The notes below the pieces were generated by a model. That model was not told where the DNA came from and did no database searches. It saw only the letters and a list, made by a program, of their open reading frames with translations. A stretch of DNA of 64,000 nt from Pseudomonas sihuiensis. Lineage in GTDB: Bacteria; Pseudomonadota; Gammaproteobacteria; Pseudomonadales; Pseudomonadaceae. The first letter of the stretch is position 1; every line of letters begins with the position of its first letter. The DNA is taken from contig NZ_LT629797.1 in NCBI RefSeq assembly GCF_900106015.1, forward strand, positions 1,054,001 through 1,118,000. The letters are read 5' to 3'. Made by a program: the position numbers and the translations under genes. This document shows, in pieces, positions 8,659 to 17,138 of this stretch.

Positions 8659-10050
8659 ATGTCGCGATTGCTGCTGATCCTGTGCCTACTGGCTGCGCTG
8701 CCGTTGTCGGTCAGTGCGCGCGTGGCCGGCCCGCCGGAGGTCGGCAGTCAGGCCCGCAGTGCGCGCGATCTGCCGACGATTCGCAGCAGTGGTGAGCTAC
8801 GGGTGCTGGTCAATCAGAGCCGCAACAGCTCGGGCTCGGTCAAGGGCCAGAGCATTGGCGTCGAATATCACCGCCTACGGGCGTTCGAGCAGTACCTCAA
8901 CCGCAATGCCCGAGATGGTCGCAGCCTCAGACTGAAGATCATCCCCAAAGCCAAGGATCAGTTGCTTGGCGCATTGCAGCGCGGCGAGGGCGATCTGGTT
9001 GCGCCCGGCGAACTGCTCAATGTGCGCACCGGGCATGATGTCAGTGCCAGTACGGCGATTCGCCGCGAAGTACCGCTGGTGCTGGTGTCGAAGCAGGGTA
9101 ACCGGCATTACCGCAGCCTCGAACAGCTGGCCGGGCGTAGTCTTTCATTGCCAGCGGGTAGCGCCGTGGGTGACGCGCTACGGTTGATCAACCAGCAACT
9201 GGCTGAGCGCAAACTGCCGCCCATCGTGGTCGAGTGGGTCGACCCCAGCCTGGCCGTCGAAGATGTACTGGAAATGGTCCAGGCCGGCATCTTCGAGCGT
9301 ACTGCGGTGGAGCTGCCGATCGCCGAACGTTGGGCCAAGGTGATGCCCAAGTTGCGCGTCGACAAGCATCTGGTCCTGGCACGTGATGGCGACATGAAAT
9401 GGTTCATGCGCCCCGATGCGCCGATGCTACGAGCCAGTATCGACCGTTTCTTCAGCAGCTATCAGAGCCCGGCCGACCAGGATGCGGCGTTCCAGCGTGT
9501 CTATCGCCGCTTATACAAGGTGCATTCGCCGCTGGGGCGCACTGAACGACAGCGTCTGGAGAAGGTGCGCCCGGTGCTGCAGCAGCATGCCGAGCAGCAG
9601 GGTTTCGATTGGCTGATGCTGGCTGCGCTGGCATTCAAGGAGTCGACGTTGAACCCATCGGCGCGCGGCGCCAGCGGCGCGACCGGGCTGATGCAGATCA
9701 CCCCGGCGGCAGCGCGTAGCGTCGGGGTGAGCAACATTCAGAACCTCGACGGTAACGTCCAGGCCAGCAGCAAGTACCTGGCGATGATCCGCCGCAACTT
9801 CTTCAACAGCCCGCAGCTCAACGAGCGCGAGCGCATGGCCTTCGTCCTGGCTGGCTACAACCTGGGGCCGCAGCGGGTGCAGAGCCTGCGCGCCGAGGCT
9901 CGCAGGCGTGGCCTCAATCCCAATCAGTGGTTCTTCCAGGTCGAACGTGTGGCCATGGAGCAGATGGGCATGGGCGTGGTGAGTTATGTGAATGCGGTGA
10001 ATAAGTACTACCTTGCTTATGACCGTGAGCGCTATCTGCTCGAACCGTAA
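8659..10050 (+). CDS. mltF2: Membrane-bound lytic transglycosylase MltF2-like
   Basis: This is a 463-residue periplasmic protein. The start at 8659 is supported by an upstream GGAG and gives a clean signal peptide (MSRLLLILCLLAALPLSVSA). Domains: a solute-binding (SBP_bac_3-like) module over about residues 40-270, and a C-terminal SLT/lysozyme-like domain. The catalytic Glu lies in FKESTLNPSARG (about residue 328), with GATGLMQITP and LAGYNLGPQRV following. MltF enzymes cleave peptidoglycan to 1,6-anhydromuropeptides under control of the binding-protein module. No lipobox is seen, so it may be anchored otherwise or periplasmic. The position beside a chemoreceptor and tatD recalls P. aeruginosa PA2865 (MltF2). 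A monocistronic unit is likely. Confidence 0.9.
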   Translation: MSRLLLILCLLAALPLSVSARVAGPPEVGSQARSARDLPTIRSSGELRVLVNQSRNSSGSVKGQSIGVEYHRLRAFEQYLNRNARDGRSLRLKIIPKAKDQLLGALQRGEGDLVAPGELLNVRTGHDVSASTAIRREVPLVLVSKQGNRHYRSLEQLAGRSLSLPAGSAVGDALRLINQQLAERKLPPIVVEWVDPSLAVEDVLEMVQAGIFERTAVELPIAERWAKVMPKLRVDKHLVLARDGDMKWFMRPDAPMLRASIDRFFSSYQSPADQDAAFQRVYRRLYKVHSPLGRTERQRLEKVRPVLQQHAEQQGFDWLMLAALAFKESTLNPSARGASGATGLMQITPAAARSVGVSNIQNLDGNVQASSKYLAMIRRNFFNSPQLNERERMAFVLAGYNLGPQRVQSLRAEARRRGLNPNQWFFQVERVAMEQMGMGVVSYVNAVNKYYLAYDRERYLLEP

Positions 10051-10178
10051 AGGCAGCGTCTGACGGCCAAGTAGATATTTATTTATTCGATATTAATTGC
10101 CGGTTTTTTGCTGTTTTTTAATCGAGTGCATTGGATATTCTGTGCGCCATCAACTCCACACACGAAGGAAGGGTTGTA

Positions 10179-10295
10179 ATGAACAACCTGATCAAGAACA
10201 TCACCGCCACCCAGGCCAGCTTCGGCATCACCATCCTGCGTTCAGGTACCAGCAAGAAGGTCCGCACATGCGGGCCTTCTTGCATCAAGCGCTGA
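10179..10295 (+). CDS. Possible 38-residue micro-protein
   Basis: A short ORF of 38 codons has a strong Shine-Dalgarno sequence (GGAAGGG, ending 4 bases before the ATG). The peptide begins MNNLIKNITATQASFGITIL and ends with a basic, two-cysteine tail (CGPSCIKR). The last third of the ORF overlaps the inverted repeat at 10254-10281. An A+T-rich stretch with a weak promoter match (TTGCTG at 10108, 17-base spacer, TTGGAT) lies upstream. I do not recognise a family and no modification or export gene is adjacent. It could be a real small protein or a chance ORF over a terminator; the ribosome-binding site is the main support. Confidence 0.35.
   Translation: MNNLIKNITATQASFGITILRSGTSKKVRTCGPSCIKR
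10254..10281. terminator. Inverted repeat, probable bidirectional terminator
   Basis: The arms AAGAAGGTCCGC (10254-10265) and GCGGGCCTTCTT (10270-10281) pair over 12 bases with one G-T wobble and loop ACAT. The A/T-rich arm ends act as short U tracts in both directions. It sits 19 bases beyond the lysR stop on the minus strand and within the 3' part of the micro-ORF on the plus strand. Confidence 0.6.
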
Positions 10296-10299
10296 ACGA

Positions 10300-11235
10300 T
10301 CAGGCGGTAGCGGCCTGATCAGCTTTCTTTTCCTGCGCAATGACCTGCTGCGCCAGTTCGATCATCTGCTCGCGCATCCAGCGGTTGGCCGGGTCCTGAT
10401 CGGTACTCTCATGCCAGTACAGGTGCGTTTCCAGCGCCGGCACATCACCGACCGGTAAGGTCACATGATGCAGGTTGTGGCGGCGGGCGAAACGCTCCGG
10501 CACGGTCATCACCATGTCGGTCTGCTGTATCACGCTACTGGCCATCAGATAGTGTTGCGAGCGCAGGGCAATCTTGCGCTGGATGCCCATCTTGCCAAGG
10601 GCCAGATCCACATAGCCTAAGCCACTGCGGCGGCTGGAGATGTGGATGTGGCTCAGCGACAGGTATTCGTCGAGGCTGATCTTTTCCTTGGCCATTGGGT
10701 GGCCAGGGCGCATGGCGCAGACATAGCGATCATCCAGCAGCTTGACGTGACGAACCTGCGGGTCGGTGTTGAGCGGTGCATCGACGGCGAAGTCGAGGCG
10801 GCCGGCGGCCAGCTCCTTGGTGGTCTCGCGGCGCTTGGCCAGGAAGCTCTCGATGCATACGCTCGGCGCCAGGCGACGCAGGCGCTGGAACAGCGGTGGC
10901 AGGAGGATCTGCTCCGACAGGTCGGTCATGCTGATGCGGTAGGTCTTGCCGGCCTGCTGCGGGTTGAAGGTGCGGCTTTCCTGCACGGAAACGCGCAGCA
11001 ACTGGAGGGCGTTGCGCACCGGGCCGATGATGTTCTGCGCCATGGGCGTGGGCACCATGCCCTGGGCGGTGCGCACGAACAGCGGGTCGTTGAAGGTTTC
11101 ACGCAGGCGGGCGAGGGCGTTGGAAACCGCCGGCTGGGTGATGCCGACGATCTGTCCGGCACGGGTCAGGTTGGCCTCGGTGTAGATGGCGTCGAAGACG
11201 ATGAAGAGGTTCAGGTCCACCTTGGTCAGGTTCAT
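10300..11235 (-). CDS. LysR-family transcriptional regulator
   Basis: This is a 311-residue LysR-type regulator. The N-terminal winged helix-turn-helix is clear (VDLNLFIVFDAIYTEANLTR, then ITQPAVSNALARLRETFNDPLFVRT, residues 7-55). A periplasmic-binding-protein-like effector domain follows to the C-terminus. The NodD/LinR-like opening LNLFIVFDAI resembles regulators of degradative operons. It is divergent from the acyl-CoA dehydrogenase gene with a 150-bp shared control region, which suggests it regulates that gene and possibly itself. The effector is unknown. Confidence 0.92.
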   Translation of the reverse strand: MNLTKVDLNLFIVFDAIYTEANLTRAGQIVGITQPAVSNALARLRETFNDPLFVRTAQGMVPTPMAQNIIGPVRNALQLLRVSVQESRTFNPQQAGKTYRISMTDLSEQILLPPLFQRLRRLAPSVCIESFLAKRRETTKELAAGRLDFAVDAPLNTDPQVRHVKLLDDRYVCAMRPGHPMAKEKISLDEYLSLSHIHISSRRSGLGYVDLALGKMGIQRKIALRSQHYLMASSVIQQTDMVMTVPERFARRHNLHHVTLPVGDVPALETHLYWHESTDQDPANRWMREQMIELAQQVIAQEKKADQAATA

Positions 11236-11283
11236 GCCGGCAGTGCTCCAGGGGGCGTCGATATCAATCGATCATATATAGGT

Positions 11284-11297
11284 TATGAATGTTCATA
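11284..11297. promoter_or_regulatory. 14-bp palindrome between divergent genes
   Basis: TATGAATGTTCATA is a perfect inverted repeat (arms TATGAA and TTCATA, 2-bp centre) in the intergenic region shared by the LysR regulator and the acyl-CoA dehydrogenase. It lies 49 bp from the lysR start and 89 bp from the dehydrogenase start. It is a reasonable operator candidate for the adjacent LysR protein. This is inference from position and symmetry only. Confidence 0.4.
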
Positions 11298-11385
11298 CAC
11301 GCTGAAAATAGGTTAGATAAATCCTAAGCGCTGTTCTAGCATCATTTCCACAACCTCTCACCCTTTATTACAAACAGGTAATTCC

Positions 11386-12615
11386 ATGGATTTCGCCTAT
11401 TCCCCGAAGGTTCAAGAGCTGCGTGAGCGCGTCAGTGCATTCATGGAGGCGCACATCTACCCGGCTGAAGCGGTGTTCGAGCAGCAGGTGGCCGAAGGTG
11501 ATCGTTGGCAGCCGACCGCGATCATGGAGGAGCTGAAGAACAAGGCCAAAGCCGAAGGTTTGTGGAACCTGTTCCTGCCCGAGTCCGACTATGGCGCGGG
11601 CCTGACCAACACCGAATATGCACCGTTGGCGGAGATCATGGGGCGTTCGCTGATCGGCCCCGAGCCGTTCAACTGCGCCGCGCCGGATACCGGCAACATG
11701 GAAGTGCTGGTGCGTTACGGCAACGAGGCGCAAAAGCAGCAATGGCTGGAGCCGCTGCTGTCCGGCGAGATTCGTTCCGCGTTCGCCATGACTGAGCCAG
11801 GCGTGGCCTCGAGCGACGCCACCAACATGCAGGCCAATGCTCGCCGCGAGGGCGATGAGTGGGTCATCAACGGCCGCAAGTGGTGGACCTCCGGTGCCTG
11901 CGACCCGCGCTGCAAGGTGATGATCTTCATGGGCCTGACCAACCCGGACGCGCCGCGCCACCAGCAGCACTCGATGATCCTGGTGCCGATGGATGCACCA
12001 GGCGTCACCGTACTGCGCCCGCTGCCGGTGTTCGGTTATGACGACGCGCCACATGGCCATGCCGAAGTGCTGTTCGAGAACGTGCGAGTGCCCTACGAGA
12101 GCGTATTGCTTGGTGAAGGGCGTGGCTTCGAGATCGCCCAGGGGCGCCTCGGCCCGGGCCGTATCCACCACTGCATGCGTTCGATCGGCATGGCCGAGCG
12201 CGCCCTGGAACTCATGTGCAAGCGCGCTGTTTCGCGGACCGCCTTTGGCAAGCCGCTGGCGCGCCTGGGTGGCAATATCGATCACATCGCCGATTCGCGC
12301 ATGGAGATCAACCAGGCGCGTCTGCTGACCCTGAACGCGGCCTACATGATGGATACCGTGGGCAACAAGATCGCCGCCAGCGAAATCGCCCAGATCAAGG
12401 TGGTGGCGCCCAACGTGGCGCTCAAGGTGATCGACCGGGCGATCCAGATGCACGGCGGCGCGGGCGTCTCCAACGACTTCCCGCTGGCCTACTGGTACGC
12501 CATGCAGCGCACCCTGCGCCTGGCCGATGGCCCGGACGAGGTGCACCGCGCAGCCATCGGCAAGTTCGAGATTGGCAAGTACGTGCCGCGCGACGTGATG
12601 AAAGCCAGCCGCTGA
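11386..12615 (+). CDS. Acyl-CoA dehydrogenase, ACAD10/11-like
   Basis: This is a 409-residue FAD flavoprotein of the acyl-CoA dehydrogenase superfamily. The N-terminal helical domain is followed by the beta domain with [16 protein letters not shown] (about residue 135) and [13 protein letters not shown] (about 162). The C-terminal helical domain has [14 protein letters not shown] and [18 protein letters not shown], and ends with [18 protein letters not shown]. The GPDEVH tail and WWTSGA motif are typical of the ACAD10/11-like branch. Some members of that branch act on hydroxylated acyl-CoAs rather than simple fatty acids. The substrate here is not deducible. It is probably controlled by the divergent LysR regulator, and a strong terminator follows. 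Confidence 0.9.
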   Translation: MDFAYSPKVQELRERVSAFMEAHIYPAEAVFEQQVAEGDRWQPTAIMEELKNKAKAEGLWNLFLPESDYGAGLTNTEYAPLAEIMGRSLIGPEPFNCAAPDTGNMEVLVRYGNEAQKQQWLEPLLSGEIRSAFAMTEPGVASSDATNMQANARREGDEWVINGRKWWTSGACDPRCKVMIFMGLTNPDAPRHQQHSMILVPMDAPGVTVLRPLPVFGYDDAPHGHAEVLFENVRVPYESVLLGEGRGFEIAQGRLGPGRIHHCMRSIGMAERALELMCKRAVSRTAFGKPLARLGGNIDHIADSRMEINQARLLTLNAAYMMDTVGNKIAASEIAQIKVVAPNVALKVIDRAIQMHGGAGVSNDFPLAYWYAMQRTLRLADGPDEVHRAAIGKFEIGKYVPRDVMKASR

Positions 12616-12630
12616 TCCCGCAAGCCAAAG

Positions 12631-12660
12631 CAAAGAGGCCCGCATCTGCGGGCCTCTTTG
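12631..12660. terminator. Intrinsic terminator after acyl-CoA dehydrogenase gene
   Basis: The arms CAAAGAGGCCCGCA (12631-12644) and TGCGGGCCTCTTTG (12647-12660) form a perfect 14-bp stem with a 2-base loop and T-rich ends. It serves the dehydrogenase gene and, by symmetry, possibly the convergent terC gene that ends at 12709. Confidence 0.85.
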
Positions 12661-12708
12661 TTCGTGAACCGTCGACGCTGCTGCTCGGTCGACCGGCTAC
12701 GCCGTTTC

Positions 12709-13698
12709 TCAGTGTTGCGGGGCTTTCTGGTCGCGGGTATTGAGCAGCGACAGGATCACCCCGCCTGCCAGCAGCCCCAGGGTGACGCCAAGCGAGAGCA
12801 GGGCGGGAACCTTGATCAGGTCGTGCAGGAAGATCTTGCCGCCGATATACATCAGCACCAGCGCCAGGGCGTACTTCAGGTAGATGAAGCGGTGCATCAG
12901 TGCGGCCAGGGCGAAATACAGCGCGCGCAGGCCGAGAATGGCGAAGATGTTCGAGGTGTAGACGATGAACGGGTCCTGCGAGATGGCCAGTACCGCCGGC
13001 ACGCTGTCCACCGCGAACACCAGGTCGGCCAGTTCGATCAGCACCAGCGCCAGCAGCAGCGGGGTGGCATAGAGCAGCGGCTTGCCACTGACCTGATCCT
13101 TCAGACGCACCAGGAACTTGCCTTCGTGCAGCTCATCGGTGACGCGAATGTGCTTGCGCACGAAACGGATCACCGGATTCTGCGCCAGGTCTGGATGCGA
13201 CTCTTCGTCACCGCTGCGCAGCATCTTGACGCCGCTGAATAGCAGGAAGGCGCCAAAGATGTAGAGAATCCAGTCGAACTGCTGCACCAGCGCCGTGCCC
13301 AGGCCAATCATGATCGCGCGCAGCACGATCACCCCGAGAATGCCCCAGAACAGCACGCGGTGCTGGTACTTACGCGGGATGTTGAAGTAGCCGAGGATCA
13401 TCGCCATGACGAAGACGTTGTCCATCGACAGCGATTGCTCCACCAGGAAACCGGTGTAGTACTCCATCGCCTTGGTACCGCCGAGCTGCCACCAGATCCA
13501 GCCGCCGAAGGCGACGCCGACACTGAAGTAGCCGGAATACAGCAGCAGGCTCTCGCGCATCTCGATTTCATGCTGATCGCGATGCAGCACGCCGAGGTCG
13601 AGTACCAGAAGGGTGATGATCAGTACCAGGAAGGCCAGCCAGAACCAGCCGGGGGTACCGAAAATGGGGGATGTCAAAAAGGCAAGTAGAGCGTCCAT
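12709..13698 (-). CDS. TerC/Alx-family integral membrane protein
   Basis: This is a 329-residue polytopic membrane protein of the TerC family with about nine hydrophobic helices. Acidic membrane motifs typical of the family are present: SLSMDNVFVMAMIL (about residue 65) and ADLVFAVDSVPAVLAIS (about 195). The start at 13698 is chosen for the strong GGGAGGG ribosome-binding site just upstream; the longer frame has none. E. coli Alx and related TerC proteins export Mn2+ or metallate exported enzymes, and many are preceded by a Mn2+-sensing riboswitch. The leader here also carries two stem-loops. No tellurite-resistance operon is present, so a housekeeping metal-homeostasis role is more likely. 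Confidence 0.88.
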   Translation of the reverse strand: MDALLAFLTSPIFGTPGWFWLAFLVLIITLLVLDLGVLHRDQHEIEMRESLLLYSGYFSVGVAFGGWIWWQLGGTKAMEYYTGFLVEQSLSMDNVFVMAMILGYFNIPRKYQHRVLFWGILGVIVLRAIMIGLGTALVQQFDWILYIFGAFLLFSGVKMLRSGDEESHPDLAQNPVIRFVRKHIRVTDELHEGKFLVRLKDQVSGKPLLYATPLLLALVLIELADLVFAVDSVPAVLAISQDPFIVYTSNIFAILGLRALYFALAALMHRFIYLKYALALVLMYIGGKIFLHDLIKVPALLSLGVTLGLLAGGVILSLLNTRDQKAPQH

Positions 13699-13719
13699 GA
13701 GCCCTCCCTTATGTCTGCC

Positions 13720-13774
13720 TGAGTTGAAAGAAATCGACTCAGTGACTCCGACATCACGGTGAGAAAACTCACCG
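13720..13774 (-). promoter_or_regulatory. Structured leader of the terC-family gene
   Basis: Two stem-loops lie 20-75 bases upstream of the terC start. One has arms TGAGTTG (13720-13726) and CGACTCA (13735-13741, one wobble). The other has arms CGGTGAG (13757-13763) and CTCACCG (13768-13774) around AAAA. Such a leader could be regulatory. I could not match it confidently to the yybP-ykoY Mn2+ riboswitch by eye. Confidence 0.35.
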
Positions 13775-13860
13775 CCAGAGGGGCCCGGCGTCACGCGCGG
13801 CGAAGATTAGCGCCGAGCCCTTACTCTGCCAAGCCCTTTGTAAGGAAATATTTTCAGGCG

Positions 13861-15240
13861 TCAGTAGACCCAGACTTCGACACGGCGATTACGGATACGG
13901 CCATTGTTCTGATCATTGGCCGCCACCGGTAGCTCGCTGCCCATCCCGATGATTTCACGAAACAGTACGCCTTGTTTGGCCAGCTCGCGGCGCACGGCCA
14001 TGGCGCGCAGTTTCGACAGCAGTTCGGCGCGCTCGGGGTCGCTTTTCGGATCGCCGAAACCCACCAGCACCACCTTGTCCTGCAGCTTGTCGTGTTGCTT
14101 GAGATAGTCCAGCACCCGCTGCAAATCACGATGTGCTTTGTTATCCAGCGTTGCGCTGCCTTCCTGGAAGCGGAAGTTCACCGACAGGCGCTGCGCCTGC
14201 TTTGCCAGTTGCTGGTACTCCGCTGGCATTTGCGCATCTGCGGCGACCTTGACCGCCTGGACGGTCTGGGCGATGAAACCGCTGTTGTCGACAATGGCCT
14301 GGCCGCGTGGGCTGTGGGCGAAGTCGATCAGCGCGCGTACCCAGGGATTGGCCAGTTGCGGGTCGTTGTAGAGAAACAGGCGGCGTGCCAGGGGATAGTC
14401 CTCGGTGGCGATCAGCGTGGTGCTCGGTGGCATCGGCTGAGAATTGCCCGCAGCGACGGCGACAGCCTTGGCCTGGCGGATGTAGGGCAGGCCAATGAAA
14501 CCGATGCCATTGGCATCACTGCTCACTGCGTCGGACAGTTGGGTGCTGGATTCGAAGCGTTGCGCGCCGGCGGCGAGTGTGCGCCCGCCTGGAGCCAGCA
14601 CCAGCTCCTTGAAGGTGTCGTAGGTGCCGGAATTGTCATCGCGTGCGTAGGGGCGAACCTTGCCGGGTTTGCCGCCCAGCGCAGCCCAGTCTCCGATCTC
14701 GCCGGAAAACAGCTGCGCGATCTGCTCCACACTCAGCGTTCCAATCGGGTTCGATGGATGGACGATGATCGCCAGACCATCGATGGCGATGACCTGTTCA
14801 CTCTGCGGACTGCGCATATCGCCAAGGGGCGCCAGGGTAGCGGCTTCGCCATCCTTGATCGGCCGCGACGAGGCGGCCAGATCGGCGCTGCCGTCCTTGA
14901 GCGAGGTGAAACCGGTGCCAGAGCCGTGAGCGGCGACTTCGACTATCACCTGGCGGCCGTCGGCCCGTCGTGCGAGCAGGCGCTGCTCGTTTTCCCGGGC
15001 ACCTTCTTCGCTGTGGATATCGTGCAGGCCCTGAGCTTCGAACAGCCCTTTGACCAGCTCCGGGCCGAGCTTGGCACCAATGGTGTTGGAGCCCTGGATG
15101 CGCAGTACCGGTTGGTTGCCCTCGGAGGCTGGTAGTGCGGCGAAGACGGAAAGAGGGAGGGCGTAGCAGATGAAACCGATCAGCAGCAGGGACAGAGTAC
15201 GACCCCAGAGGTCGCGGTCGGCGGACAGGGCGCGCGGCAT
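13861..15240 (-). CDS. PstS-like phosphate-binding domain fused to OmpA C-terminal domain
   Basis: This is a 459-residue exported protein with an N-terminal hydrophobic segment (LSLLLIGFICYALPLSVFAA, residues 16-35). A PstS-like solute-binding domain follows (LRIQGSNTIGAKL near 46, HGSGTGFTSL and ADLAASSRPI near 105-125, DNSGTYDTFKELVL near 205). The last 120 residues are an OmpA/Pal-like peptidoglycan-binding domain (VNFRFQEGSATLD, then ELLSKLRAMAVRREL, ending NRRVEVWVY). It may tether a phosphate-like ligand sensor or binding protein to peptidoglycan. No pstCAB genes are adjacent, so a classical ABC uptake role is not supported by context. The start at 15240 has an AAGG about 11 bases upstream. 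Confidence 0.85.
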   Translation of the reverse strand: MPRALSADRDLWGRTLSLLLIGFICYALPLSVFAALPASEGNQPVLRIQGSNTIGAKLGPELVKGLFEAQGLHDIHSEEGARENEQRLLARRADGRQVIVEVAAHGSGTGFTSLKDGSADLAASSRPIKDGEAATLAPLGDMRSPQSEQVIAIDGLAIIVHPSNPIGTLSVEQIAQLFSGEIGDWAALGGKPGKVRPYARDDNSGTYDTFKELVLAPGGRTLAAGAQRFESSTQLSDAVSSDANGIGFIGLPYIRQAKAVAVAAGNSQPMPPSTTLIATEDYPLARRLFLYNDPQLANPWVRALIDFAHSPRGQAIVDNSGFIAQTVQAVKVAADAQMPAEYQQLAKQAQRLSVNFRFQEGSATLDNKAHRDLQRVLDYLKQHDKLQDKVVLVGFGDPKSDPERAELLSKLRAMAVRRELAKQGVLFREIIGMGSELPVAANDQNNGRIRNRRVEVWVY

Positions 15241-15341
15241 GCGGCAGGCACCTTCTAGTGGGTGGGATAAGGTGCCGCGCAGATTAAGTCAGTCAGGTTG
15301 CAGTCTTGTGACGGGGCGCCTGCTCTTCACGCATTGGTATT

Positions 15342-16154
15342 TCACTCCAGCTCCAGCCAGATCGGCGCATGGTCCGAGGGCTTGTCCATTCCACGCAGGT
15401 CGTAATCGATGCCGGCATCCTTGAAGCGCGCCTGCAGCGGCTGGCTGGCGAGGATCACGTCGATGCGCAGGCCGCGCTTGGGCTCGTCTTCAAAGCCGCG
15501 ACTGCGGTAGTCGAACCAACTGAAACGATCATTCACCTCGGGGTTGAGGTGGCGGAAGCTGTCCACCAGGCCCCAGCTCTTCAGCGTCGCCAGCCATTCG
15601 CGCTCCTCCGGCAGGAAGCTGCACTTGCCGGTTTTCAGCCAGCGCAGGCGATTAGGCTCGCCGATGCCGATGTCGCAATCTTCCGGGCTGATGTTGATGT
15701 CGCCCATCACTACTAGGGCCTGCTGCGGATCGAAGTGCTCCACCAGCAGTTGATGCAGGTGGGCGTAGAAGCGCTGCTTGGCCGGGAACTTCACCGGGTG
15801 GTCACGGCTTTCGCCTTGCGGGAAATAGCCGTTCATGATGGTGACCGGGTTGCCACCCGCATCGGCGAAGGTGCCGTAGATGAAGCGGCGTTGAGAGTCT
15901 TCTCCATCGCCGGGAAACCCCTTGTGCAGGCTCAGTGGCTCCTGACGCGAGAGCAGGGCAACGCCATAGTGGCCTTTCTGGCCGTGGTAATGCACGTGGT
16001 AGCCGAGCTGACGGATCTCGGCTTCGGGGAACTGCTCATCGGCCACCTTGGTTTCCTGCAGGCCGATCACGTCCGGCTGGTGTTTTTCGATCAGGGCCTC
16101 CAATTGATGGGGGCGGGCGCGCAGGCCGTTGATATTGAACGAGACGATTTTCAT
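15342..16154 (-). CDS. xthA: Exodeoxyribonuclease III
   Basis: This is a 270-residue Mg2+-dependent AP endonuclease/3'-5' exonuclease, the normal length for XthA. The frame stays open to 16457, but [18 protein letters not shown] at 16154 is the conserved start. Family motifs: NINGLRAR (residues 7-14), IGLQETKV (about 31), [11 protein letters not shown] (about 110), [11 protein letters not shown] (about 150), [10 protein letters not shown] (about 210) and SDHAPIW at the C-terminus holding the catalytic His. It acts in base-excision repair. A repeat element lies upstream, and a divergent GNAT gene begins 272 bases away. Confidence 0.95.
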   Translation of the reverse strand: MKIVSFNINGLRARPHQLEALIEKHQPDVIGLQETKVADEQFPEAEIRQLGYHVHYHGQKGHYGVALLSRQEPLSLHKGFPGDGEDSQRRFIYGTFADAGGNPVTIMNGYFPQGESRDHPVKFPAKQRFYAHLHQLLVEHFDPQQALVVMGDINISPEDCDIGIGEPNRLRWLKTGKCSFLPEEREWLATLKSWGLVDSFRHLNPEVNDRFSWFDYRSRGFEDEPKRGLRIDVILASQPLQARFKDAGIDYDLRGMDKPSDHAPIWLELE

Positions 16155-16227
16155 GGGCGGCGGGTCCTGGGCTAACGGGCATGCCATGAGAGGCATCCCG
16201 GATGATGAAAGCCTTCGCGGCATGCCT

Positions 16228-16280
16228 TCCCTCATCCGGTGGTTCGCGCCACCTTCTCCCGAAAGGGGAAGGGCATGAGG
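16228..16280. repeat. Palindromic intergenic repeat
   Basis: An imperfect inverted repeat (outer arms CCTTCCCTCAT and ATGAGGAAGG, with an inner TTCTCCCGAAAGGGGAA hairpin) sits between xthA and the divergent GNAT gene. The sequence type is common as scattered intergenic repeats in Pseudomonas and other gamma-proteobacteria. The rest of the 16155-16425 gap shows nothing I recognise. Confidence 0.6.
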
Positions 16281-16425
16281 AAGGTGTCGCTGCGCGACTT
16301 TCAGATTAAACGGCGATGCTAGCCGATCCTCGGCGCTCGCGGCCAGCGCCTGGCGGGCATCATGAGGTGGTGCTAAGTTGGATGGGACGCGCCTGACCCA
16401 CAACGCATAACAACAGAGGTCTGCC

Positions 16426-17070
16426 ATGCCCAACAACGCTCCAGCAGAAGTGCGCATGCTTGATGGTGGTTACGCCCGCGAGGTCCGTTCGCTGCTCTAC
16501 CACGCCTATCGCCACGAGCCGACCTTCGCCTACCTGTTCGAAGCGCAGCGACCGGGTTTTGATCAGCGTGTACGCGCGACGATTCGCGAACTTGTGCAGC
16601 AGCACTTCGCCGAGGATCTGCCGGCCATTGGCCTGCTGATCGATGACCGCCTGATCGGCGCAGCACTGATCGCGCCACCGCAGCGCCGCCTGGATATCAC
16701 CGAAAGTTGGGGGTGGCGTCTGCGCATGCTGCTGAGCACCGGTTTCAGCTGCACCAAGCGCTATCTCGAGTACCACGATGCGGTGCTTGCCAGTCTGCCG
16801 CCCGGGCCTTACCACGTGCTGCCGCTACTGGGCATTCACCCCGAGTTTCAGGGGCAGCATCACGGCGAGCAGTTGCTCGAGGCGCTGCACGACTGGTGTG
16901 CACAGGACAGCGGCTCGCAAGGCGTGGTGCTGGATACCGGCAATGCGCGCTATCTGGATTTCTACCGGCGCCAGGGCTACGAGGAAATCGGCGAGCTGGC
17001 CATAGGCCCGGTGGTCGAACACGTGTTCTTTCATCCCAACCCACAACCGGTGGTCAGAGCCAGCGCCTGA
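16426..17070 (+). CDS. GNAT-family N-acetyltransferase
   Basis: This is a 214-residue acetyltransferase of the GNAT fold. The acetyl-CoA binding region is [25 protein letters not shown] (shown here as the family's beta4-alpha3 segment, about residues 127-150), followed by [25 protein letters not shown]. The central [15 protein letters not shown] matches beta2-beta3. An AGAGG ribosome-binding site precedes the ATG. The substrate is unknown. The layout resembles stand-alone GNATs that act on small molecules or toxins rather than ribosomal RimI types. tamA begins 68 bases downstream in the same direction. Confidence 0.85.
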   Translation: MPNNAPAEVRMLDGGYAREVRSLLYHAYRHEPTFAYLFEAQRPGFDQRVRATIRELVQQHFAEDLPAIGLLIDDRLIGAALIAPPQRRLDITESWGWRLRMLLSTGFSCTKRYLEYHDAVLASLPPGPYHVLPLLGIHPEFQGQHHGEQLLEALHDWCAQDSGSQGVVLDTGNARYLDFYRRQGYEEIGELAIGPVVEHVFFHPNPQPVVRASA

Positions 17071-17138
17071 ACTGCGGCTGTCTGGCGCGCGTTCAACGGC
17101 TCTGGCGTGGGCTCCGCTCCGTGGTAGCATCCTCCGCC

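Noticed and set aside
10097..10318. A 73-codon frame overlapping the micro-ORF and the lysR end
   Set aside because: No ribosome-binding site, and it crosses the terminator; the 10179 frame has the better start.
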